A stretch of DNA of 5,653 nucleotides from Candidatus Sericytochromatia bacterium (lineage in GTDB: Bacteria; Cyanobacteriota; Sericytochromatia; UBA7694; JACMQJ01): the NCBI GenBank assembly GCA_014377055.1, contig JACMQJ010000383.1, forward strand, positions 1 through 5,653, given 5' to 3'. The notes below the pieces were generated by a model that made no database searches, was not told where the DNA came from, and worked only from the letters and a program-made list of their open reading frames with translations. This document shows positions 1 through 4,977 of the stretch, one piece after another. The position numbers and the translations under genes are program-made. Within the stretch, counting starts at the first letter, position 1. Each line of letters starts with the position of its first letter.

Positions 1-84
1 ATTCTTATAGACAATAATAAATAATATTTAGAAGGATTTTTTTTGGTAACGAATTTTATATTTTAGTGTTTATTATCACAAATA
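1..84. other. Intergenic stretch downstream of the cyclase, nothing assignable
   Basis: This is very AT-rich DNA. All three plus-strand frames hit a stop within the first 24 nt, so at most the last few codons of a convergent gene could be here. There is no T-tailed hairpin on either strand; a weak 8-bp hairpin with one mismatch (64-71 with 80-87) overlaps the cyclase stop. Confidence 0.4.
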
Positions 85-1935
85 CTATTTTGTTTCAGTA
101 TCAATAAAATCAACGAGTTCTTTTAATCTTTCGTCACTAAAATCAACAAACTCAACCCCCATTGTAATTGCTTCAAACATAGACCGCTCAATATGTTTGA
201 CAATACCTTTGATATTTCTAAAAGTAATATTATTATTTAATTTAAAAGTCATAATTACTATATCACCAGGATTATAGCTACCTACTGTACCTATAGAAAC
301 GCCACCAGTACTAATATCTCTGATTAGACCATTACTTCTAAAATTACCTTTTATAATAGAAACAAAAGTCTTTAATTGTATTCTTGAATACATACGCACA
401 GAGTTATCAGTTGAGTTATCAATGATTGATATTTTTTCTTGATCCAATACTTCATATACTCTTATTGTCTCTTTTTTACCTTTAAAAACTATAGCTTGAC
501 ATTCTTTAGTATTAACATATTCTTTAACTTTATTATAAGTATTTTGGCTGATCAAGATACCTCCAGACGGAGCTGATTTTTCCATACGTGAAGCCACATT
601 GACACAATCGCCAATTACTGTAAAATCCATTCTTTGAGGTGAACCAACATTACCATAAACGGCAACACCTGTATTAATTCCTATTCTAATTGTAAAATCT
701 TTGATACCAAACTCTACAAAAAACTTTTCTTTAAGGCTTTCCAATTCGTTTTTCATTTCAACAGCAGCCATTGTTGCTTCAAGAGCATGATTTGGGTTAG
801 TAATAGGAGCACCAAAAACAGCCATTAAACCATCACCAATAAATTTGTCAACACTACCATTGAATGAAAAAATTACTTTAGTCATGATAGTTAAATATGA
901 GTTTAATAATTTTACTATTTCTTTTGGGTTTAATTTTTCTGAAATAGAAGTAAATCCACAAATATCCGCAAATAATATACTACATTCTTGCATTTCACCG
1001 ATTAAAGATAAATTTATTTTACTATCCATTACTTTAGAAACAATGTCTCTCGGTAAGTATCTAAGTAAATTATTTCTTAAATCTGTTTCATTTTTTATTT
1101 TTTCATATAAATTAGCATTATCAATACAAATAGCCGCTTGTGTCGATAATGATTCAATTAAATATTTATCATGGTCACTAAAAGAATGTTTTGTTTGAAT
1201 ATTGTCATTATTTGTTTTATTAATAAGGCAAATATATCCTATGATAGAGTTATGAGTTTTTAATCTAGCAATGATTACATTTTTTATTGCGGGGTATTGA
1301 CTTAGGCTAATATTATTGATGATAAGTGATTTTTCACTTTTTAAAGATTCAATAACTTTAGATGAAATAATTTGTTCTAGTCTAGTTTCTTCTCCTATTT
1401 CTTTTTCTAAGTTAATAGTAGATTTAATTGTTAGATTTTCTAAATTATTATCATAAAGTAAAATAAAACCTTTTTGAGTTTTGATAATGCTGATTGCCAA
1501 TTCAATTACCACATTTAAAAGTGTACCAAAGTCAAGAATAGAACTTACTTTCTGTGAAAAGTTATTCAATGCCATTAAGCTTTTTATAAAATTTTGACTT
1601 TCCTTATCTGTATCTCCTTCAAGAAAAAGAAAAGGTGGACTGACATTGGTTTTTATCTGCTCAATATTTTCTTCAACCATAAATAAGTAATTTTCATTAC
1701 CAATGAATATTTGATCTCCATCTTCAAGAATTTTTCTCAAAATAGGCTTATTATTGACTAATATATTGCCAGATTTTTTTATTAATACAATTTTTTCTCT
1801 CTCTTCTTGAAGTAAAATCATGAGATCAGTAGTAAATTCGATCTTAATATTTGCATTTGCATAAGTACCAATATAATTGGTTGAGCCTTCAAGTAAAATT
1901 TTTTCTTTGGTTTTTGTATTAACTAATAAAAACAC
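85..1935 (-). CDS. FHA-GAF-class III adenylate cyclase-PilZ signalling protein
   Basis: A 616-residue cytosolic multidomain nucleotide cyclase, probably ATP to cAMP. Domains in order are a FHA-like domain (about 1-88), a GAF domain (about 134-276), a helical linker with the cyclase-typical segment RYLPRDIV (292-299), a class III cyclase domain (about 315-498) and a PilZ domain (about 514-612). Catalytic residues visible are the metal-binding D324 (FADICGF) and D368 (KFIGDG), the adenine-contacting K364 and T439 (DFTVIGD), and the transition-state pair N446 and R450 (NVASR). The Lys/Thr pair favours ATP over GTP. The PilZ domain keeps both c-di-GMP signatures, RxxxR (R514/R518) and DxSxxG (D540, S542, G545). 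The FHA domain has lost the usual Arg, Ser and His (IGT instead of IGR), so phosphothreonine binding is doubtful. No membrane segment or signal peptide is seen. The start is GTG, 3 nt after the HugZ stop; the next ATG is codon 39, inside the FHA fold. It is probably translated by coupling to the upstream gene. Cyclase identity is very secure; the effect of the GAF and PilZ ligands is not known. Confidence 0.93.
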   Translation of the reverse strand: MFLLVNTKTKEKILLEGSTNYIGTYANANIKIEFTTDLMILLQEEREKIVLIKKSGNILVNNKPILRKILEDGDQIFIGNENYLFMVEENIEQIKTNVSPPFLFLEGDTDKESQNFIKSLMALNNFSQKVSSILDFGTLLNVVIELAISIIKTQKGFILLYDNNLENLTIKSTINLEKEIGEETRLEQIISSKVIESLKSEKSLIINNISLSQYPAIKNVIIARLKTHNSIIGYICLINKTNNDNIQTKHSFSDHDKYLIESLSTQAAICIDNANLYEKIKNETDLRNNLLRYLPRDIVSKVMDSKINLSLIGEMQECSILFADICGFTSISEKLNPKEIVKLLNSYLTIMTKVIFSFNGSVDKFIGDGLMAVFGAPITNPNHALEATMAAVEMKNELESLKEKFFVEFGIKDFTIRIGINTGVAVYGNVGSPQRMDFTVIGDCVNVASRMEKSAPSGGILISQNTYNKVKEYVNTKECQAIVFKGKKETIRVYEVLDQEKISIIDNSTDNSVRMYSRIQLKTFVSIIKGNFRSNGLIRDISTGGVSIGTVGSYNPGDIVIMTFKLNNNITFRNIKGIVKHIERSMFEAITMGVEFVDFSDERLKELVDFIDTETK

Positions 1936-1940
1936 TCCCT
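1935..1940 (-). promoter_or_regulatory. Shine-Dalgarno sequence overlapping the stop/start junction
   Basis: On the minus strand the junction reads GCT TAG GGA GTG TTT. A good ribosome-binding core, AGGGAG, overlaps the HugZ TAG stop and the first base of the cyclase GTG, leaving no normal spacing. This fits termination-reinitiation better than independent initiation. There is no ATG, GTG or TTG within the next 20 codons that would have better spacing. Confidence 0.45.
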
Positions 1941-2634
1941 AAGCCGTTGTTGTAAGCTGTGACATCTTGACAAAAACTTCTCTAGCTTTAACTGCATCAT
2001 TAACAGGCTCATCAAAATTAAATCTAACAAAATTATTATCCGCCAAGACATCAAAACCTTCAGAGTCAATTGATATTATTTTGGCTTCTTCAACGGATAA
2101 ATTTTTTAAAACTCGGCAATACTTAATTATTGAGTCATGATGATCATCATTCATGTGAGTAATAATTCTTTCTGATACAGATAATAAAGGATTTTGTATT
2201 GCAAACTCTTTTTCATCCAACCAAAAAATATTACCAAAACCACCAATAAATCTTACTCTTTTAAATTGTATTTTAAAAACACTAAAATCATGAAAACCAA
2301 AATACTCTTTTGATTTTGGAAAGTATGTGGCATATTTTGTTTTATCTTCTTCAAGATCCGTTTTTATTGCATCGCCAACATAAGTGATTCTGCCACCTGC
2401 TTGAACATCACTATTAGCATTATTAAAAACGGTTAAAGAAACCTTTGAGTTGGCCAAAATATTTTTTGTGTGTTGAGCAATGTTACTGATTAATAATAAA
2501 GGTTCAAGTGAATTAGATAAACAATAAGGTGTCACTGATCCAAAAGGATAACCTTCAACATCAAGTGAAATAGTTGATAAAACACCATAACTATTTTCTC
2601 TAAATAATTTTCTTGCTTCTAAACTTTTATCCAT
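1939..2634 (-). CDS. HugZ-family heme oxygenase-like / pyridoxamine 5'-phosphate oxidase-fold protein with DUF2470 tail
   Basis: This 231-residue protein has two parts. Residues about 5-140 form a split-barrel, FMN-binding-like domain with the family motif ISNIAQHTKNI (49-59) and the characteristic VRFIGGFGNIFWL (127-139). Residues about 150-225 are a DUF2470 domain with HMNDDHHDS (160-168). HugZ proteins bind heme and some cleave it with a reductant; plant and cyanobacterial relatives of the same architecture bind heme or glutamyl-tRNA reductase. The length is normal for the family and the end looks natural. The ATG has only a weak purine-rich GAGA site about 10 nt upstream. The gene faces the histidine phosphatase gene across a divergent promoter region and is the first gene of a unit with the downstream cyclase. 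The fold and family are clear. Whether it degrades heme, only senses it, or acts on another flavin-type substrate cannot be read from the sequence. Confidence 0.88.
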   Translation of the reverse strand: MDKSLEARKLFRENSYGVLSTISLDVEGYPFGSVTPYCLSNSLEPLLLISNIAQHTKNILANSKVSLTVFNNANSDVQAGGRITYVGDAIKTDLEEDKTKYATYFPKSKEYFGFHDFSVFKIQFKRVRFIGGFGNIFWLDEKEFAIQNPLLSVSERIITHMNDDHHDSIIKYCRVLKNLSVEEAKIISIDSEGFDVLADNNFVRFNFDEPVNDAVKAREVFVKMSQLTTTA

Positions 2635-2682
2635 ATTTTTATATCTCTGATCTAATTATTATATTTGTTTTTAATTGATAAT

Positions 2683-2713
2683 ATTATAGCTTTTTATAAT
2701 AGAGTTGTTGCAA
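2683..2713 (-). promoter_or_regulatory. Candidate promoter for the HugZ-cyclase unit
   Basis: On the minus strand a perfect -10 hexamer TATAAT (2688-2683) is preceded, 19 nt upstream, by TTGCAA (2713-2708), a usable but slightly distant -35. The -10 lies inside a 7-bp inverted repeat (2682-2688 with 2695-2701). In DNA this AT-rich, perfect -10 matches occur by chance, so confidence is limited. Confidence 0.35.
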
Positions 2714-2735
2714 TTAAAAACATTTTTGCTAAAAT
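2708..2735 (+). promoter_or_regulatory. Candidate promoter for the phosphatase-PhzF operon
   Basis: TTGCAA (2708-2713) and TAAAAT (2730-2735) are 16 nt apart, giving a reasonable sigma-70-type promoter about 25-30 nt upstream of the ATG. An alternative is TATAAT at 2695-2700 with TTGATA at 2675-2680, but their 14-nt spacing is short. TTGCAA is its own reverse complement, so the same hexamer could be read as the -35 of the opposite promoter. Confidence 0.35.
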
Positions 2736-2768
2736 CTTAAATATATTATTTTTGTGGAATAAAATTAG

Positions 2769-3410
2769 ATGACATTAAATTTGTACTTTCTTAGACATGG
2801 TCAAACAGAATTTAGTAGAGAAAATAATTTTTGTGGTTCTGGTCTTAACCCTGATTTAACTGACGATGGCAAAAATATGGCAAACGCTTTTGCTGAACAT
2901 TATGCAAGTAAAAAATGGGAAGCAATTTATTCTAGCTCACTAAATAGAGCTATCCAGACTGCTACACCAATAAGCCATCTTACAAAAATAGATATTAGAT
3001 TAAGCGATGAACTTAAAGAAATAAGCTATGGTGAATGGGAAGGAAAAACAGTGGAATATATAGATAAAGAATTCCATGACGATTATATCAAATGGTCAGC
3101 TGATCCTGCATGGTATCCTCCAACTGGTGGTGAAACAGCTATTGGTATATCTAATAGAGCTTTACAAGCTATTGAAGAAATAAAGAATAAGTTTAATGAT
3201 GGTAATGTTTTGATTGTTTCTCACAAAGCAACAATTAGAATAATTATCTCCAGTTTATTAGGAATAGATGTTGGTCGATTTCGTTATAGGTTTGCCTGTC
3301 CTGTTGGCTCAGTCAGTATTATTGAGTTTGGGAAAAATGGCCCTTTGTTAAAAACTCTTGCTGACCGCAGTCATCAAAGTGAATATTTAAGAAATTTACC
3401 TGGAACTTAA
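2769..3410 (+). CDS. Histidine phosphatase family protein (phosphoglycerate mutase-like)
   Basis: A 213-residue cytosolic phosphatase of the branch-1 histidine phosphatase superfamily. The N-terminal catalytic signature FLRHGQTE places R9, H10 (the residue phosphorylated during catalysis) and G11. The SSSLNRA segment supplies R60, ELKEISYGEWEG supplies the probable general acid E84, and VSHKATIR supplies the second catalytic histidine H152. The length is normal. The C-terminal segment (CPVGS, then GPLLKTLADRSH and LPGT) matches a subgroup of uncharacterised bacterial histidine phosphatases more than phosphoglycerate mutase proper. The substrate is unknown; CobC-like alpha-ribazole phosphatase or a general sugar/nucleotide phosphatase are possible, but no cobalamin genes are nearby. 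GGA at 2756-2758 is a modest ribosome-binding site 10 nt before the ATG. It is the first gene of a probable operon with the PhzF gene, whose start lies 4 nt after this stop. Confidence 0.92.
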   Translation: MTLNLYFLRHGQTEFSRENNFCGSGLNPDLTDDGKNMANAFAEHYASKKWEAIYSSSLNRAIQTATPISHLTKIDIRLSDELKEISYGEWEGKTVEYIDKEFHDDYIKWSADPAWYPPTGGETAIGISNRALQAIEEIKNKFNDGNVLIVSHKATIRIIISSLLGIDVGRFRYRFACPVGSVSIIEFGKNGPLLKTLADRSHQSEYLRNLPGT

Positions 3411-3414
3411 AATC

Positions 3415-4245
3415 ATGAATAAAATAAAAATATATTATCTGGATGCTTTTTCTAATCAACCTTTTAAGGGAAATCCAATAGCTGTATGTCTTATTGACAA
3501 AGACTTTAGTATTGAAAAAATGCAAAATATAGCTTTTGAGCTGAATCTTTCAGAAACAGCCTTTGTTTATCCTATTGATCAGGATAATAGCTTTGAGCTT
3601 AGTAAAAATTTTACTTTAAAATGGTTCACACCAACAGCAGAAGTTAATTTGTGTGGTCATGGAACTCTTGGAACTTCATCGTTAATTTTTAATGAATTTT
3701 TAAATAATAATCCAGAAATATATTTTAAAACCTTATCAGGTACTCATTCTGCAAAAAAAGATAATGAATGGATTTGGCTAAACTTTCCTCTCTATCATGC
3801 TGAAAAATATGATTTACCTTATAGCTTATTACAAGCATTAAAAATAGATAATTATATTAATGCTGTTATTTCCAAAGAAGCCCAAAATTTAATTATTGAA
3901 GTCGAAGATATAACAAGTGTAGAGCCTGATTTTAATGAGCTTAAAAAGATTAGCCTTCCATCACTTGGCGGTATTATTCTTACAGAAAAGGGTCATGGTA
4001 AATATGATTTTTTTGCTAGATATTTTACTCCATGGTATGGTATAAATGAAGATCCTGTGACTGGTTCAGCTTACTCAATGCTTGCTCCTTATTGGTCAAA
4101 AATAATAAATAAAAAAGAAATGTTAGCTTTTCAAGCCTCTAAAAGAGGGGGGCAAATTAAGATTAAATTAAGTGATAATATCCATAATAGAGTACTTATA
4201 GGAGGTCAAACCGTTATGATAATCAAGGGCGAACTACTCGTTTAA
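3415..4245 (+). CDS. PhzF family isomerase/epimerase
   Basis: A 276-residue protein with the diaminopimelate-epimerase-like two-lobed fold of the PhzF family. The motifs appear in order: DAFSNQPFKGNPIAV near the N-terminus (10-24), LNLSETAFV with the probable catalytic E47, WFTPTAEVNLCGHGTLGT (70-87) with H82 of the conserved CGH loop, DPVTGSAY (213-220) and QASKRGGQI (240-248). It is full-length for the family. PhzF itself isomerises a dihydro-hydroxyanthranilate in phenazine synthesis. Most members are of unknown substrate, and no phenazine genes are present here, so a role in phenazine production is not supported. Translation is likely coupled to the phosphatase gene 4 nt upstream. The pairing may mean successive action on one small metabolite, which is inference only. 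Confidence 0.92.
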   Translation: MNKIKIYYLDAFSNQPFKGNPIAVCLIDKDFSIEKMQNIAFELNLSETAFVYPIDQDNSFELSKNFTLKWFTPTAEVNLCGHGTLGTSSLIFNEFLNNNPEIYFKTLSGTHSAKKDNEWIWLNFPLYHAEKYDLPYSLLQALKIDNYINAVISKEAQNLIIEVEDITSVEPDFNELKKISLPSLGGIILTEKGHGKYDFFARYFTPWYGINEDPVTGSAYSMLAPYWSKIINKKEMLAFQASKRGGQIKIKLSDNIHNRVLIGGQTVMIIKGELLV

Positions 4246-4257
4246 TTGATAATTTTA

Positions 4258-4268
4258 TGATATATAAT
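4258..4268 (+). promoter_or_regulatory. Possible extended -10 promoter for the 153-residue gene
   Basis: The 61-nt gap after the PhzF gene contains TGATATATAAT, which can be read as TG-A-TATATA or as the perfect hexamer TATAAT (4263-4268). TTGATA (4246-4251) is only 11 nt upstream, too close for a standard -35. The gene may therefore have its own weak promoter or be read from the operon in front. Confidence 0.25.
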
Positions 4269-4306
4269 AGTTGTATGAATATCATTAACAAGATTAGGTA
4301 TTAAAT

Positions 4307-4768
4307 ATGGCAAAACCTTCTTTTTATTTAGTTGAAACATTAAGAGATACAGCACAAAGACTTGAAAAAGGAGCTTATTATCAGTGGGCTCATCAGGGTA
4401 GTTGTAATTGCGGACATCTTGCCCAAACTATTACTAAATTATCCAAAGCCGAAATACACAGATTGGCGCTTGAAAAAGAAGGTAATTGGGAAGATAAAAC
4501 CATAGAATATTGTAAAACTAGTGGATATACAATAGATCACATTATTACTTCAATGATTGATATGGGGTTAACAACCGATGATATAGCTAACCTTGAAAAA
4601 TTATCTTGTCCAAATATCTTAAAGTATGTCCCCGCAGACAAAAAACCTCTGATACACAACAATAAGGAAGATGTAATTTTATATATGAGAGCTTGGGCAA
4701 ATTTACTAGAAGATCAATTAATGACAGAAGCAAATAAAATGAAATTTTCTCTTACTTTAAAAATATAA
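4307..4768 (+). CDS. Conserved hypothetical protein with CNCGH motif
   Basis: A 153-residue soluble, mostly helical protein. I cannot assign a function. It looks like a recognisable uncharacterised bacterial family: an N-terminal LRDTAQRLEKGAYYQWAHQG, a central HxGxCNCGH block (H29, C33, C35, H37), LSKAEIHR, then EYCKTSGYTIDHII (C69, H78), a Leu-rich segment with LSCPNIL (C101), and a C-terminal EDVILYMRAWANLLEDQL helix. The clustered Cys and His residues could bind a metal, but this is not demonstrated. No signal peptide or membrane segment is seen. TAGGTA gives a good AGG ribosome-binding site 8 nt before the ATG. It follows the PhzF gene at 61 nt on the same strand, so a shared transcript is possible. 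The gene ends just before the repeat cluster and converges with the DUF4332-like gene. Confidence 0.82.
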   Translation: MAKPSFYLVETLRDTAQRLEKGAYYQWAHQGSCNCGHLAQTITKLSKAEIHRLALEKEGNWEDKTIEYCKTSGYTIDHIITSMIDMGLTTDDIANLEKLSCPNILKYVPADKKPLIHNNKEDVILYMRAWANLLEDQLMTEANKMKFSLTLKI

Positions 4769-4783
4769 GAAAAATCCCCCCAG

Positions 4784-4801
4784 CCCCCTTTGCAAAGGGG
4801 G
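4784..4801. repeat. Perfect 18-nt palindrome, REP hairpin 1
   Basis: CCCCCTTTGCAAAGGGGG is fully self-complementary and lies 15 nt after the stop of the 153-residue gene. It could stop transcription of that gene or protect the mRNA end, but no T-run follows, so it is not a classical intrinsic terminator. Confidence 0.75.
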
Positions 4802-4880
4802 AACAGGTTAATCTGATAGACATTTTATATTTTTGTCTGTTTTTGTTTCTTATTATCTTATTCCTTCCTTTTATCTTGTC

Positions 4881-4900
4881 CCCTCCTTTGCAAAGGAGGG
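4881..4900. repeat. Perfect 20-nt palindrome, REP hairpin 2
   Basis: CCCTCCTTTGCAAAGGAGGG is fully self-complementary and shares the core CCTTTGCAAAGG with hairpin 1. The outer bases differ between the two hairpins, yet both remain perfectly paired, which implies compensatory change (C/G in one against T/A in the other). Confidence 0.75.
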
Positions 4901-4930
4901 TTAGGGTGGATTAGAGGGCTAGGATGGATT
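4895..4930. repeat. Tandem 18-nt direct repeat (duplicated REP head)
   Basis: GGAGGGTTAGGGTGGATT (4895-4912) is followed immediately by AGAGGGCTAGGATGGATT (4913-4930), identical at 15 of 18 positions. In reverse complement both are heads of the AATCCxxCCTAxCCCTC type seen in front of the hairpins, so the second is probably a REP head that lost its palindrome or was duplicated. Confidence 0.6.
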
Positions 4931-4937
4931 TCTTACT

Positions 4938-4962
4938 CCCTTCTCTTTCAAAAAGAGAAGGG
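4938..4962. repeat. REP hairpin 3, 11-bp stem downstream of the DUF4332-like gene
   Basis: CCCTTCTCTTT (4938-4948) pairs perfectly with AAAGAGAAGGG (4952-4962) around a 3-nt loop. On the minus strand it is preceded by CATCCCCAGCCC, similar to the head of hairpin 1 (AATCCCCCCAGCCC), so it appears to be a diverged third unit in the same orientation as hairpin 2. It lies 15 nt beyond the stop of the minus-strand gene and may act in 3'-end formation. No T-run follows. Confidence 0.65.
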
Positions 4963-4977
4963 CTGGGGATGAGTTAC

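Larger units (their letters stand above)
4773..4912. repeat. Inverted pair of REP-like repeats (140-bp MITE-like unit)
   Basis: The two ends are imperfect inverted copies of one about 35-38-nt sequence. The left copy (4773-4807) reads AATCCCCCCAGCCCCC, then TTTGCAAA, then GGGGG and AACAGG. The reverse complement of the right copy (4912-4875) reads AATCCACCCTAACCCTCC, TTTGCAAA, GGAGGG and GACAAG. About three quarters of the aligned positions agree. The roughly 67 nt between them are AT- and pyrimidine-rich with no open frame. The layout resembles a paired REP (BIME) or a small non-autonomous element. I see no convincing target-site duplication and no transposase in the window. Confidence 0.72.

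Noticed and set aside
65..80. CRP-like site AGTGT-N6-TCACA just downstream of the cyclase gene
   Set aside because: Only one half-site is perfect and the other matches 3 of 5. It sits at the gene's 3' end with no known downstream target, so in AT-rich DNA it is not convincing.
64..87. Hairpin overlapping the cyclase stop codon as a terminator
   Set aside because: The stem is almost all A-T with a central mismatch, and no T-run follows on the minus strand.
845..1198. Plus-strand open frame of 117 codons inside the cyclase gene
   Set aside because: It is antisense to the catalytic and linker region of a clearly real gene, has no recognisable domain, and is readily explained by the codon use of the opposite strand.
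3319..3525. Minus-strand open frame of 68 codons across the phosphatase-PhzF junction
   Set aside because: It is antisense to two well-supported coding regions, and its product shows no motif.
3415..4245. Phenazine biosynthesis locus suggested by the PhzF family name
   Set aside because: No other phz gene is present, and most PhzF-family members are unrelated to phenazine synthesis.
4773..4962. CRISPR array
   Set aside because: The palindromes differ in sequence and orientation and are irregularly spaced, with no unique spacers of constant length. They fit REP-like elements instead.
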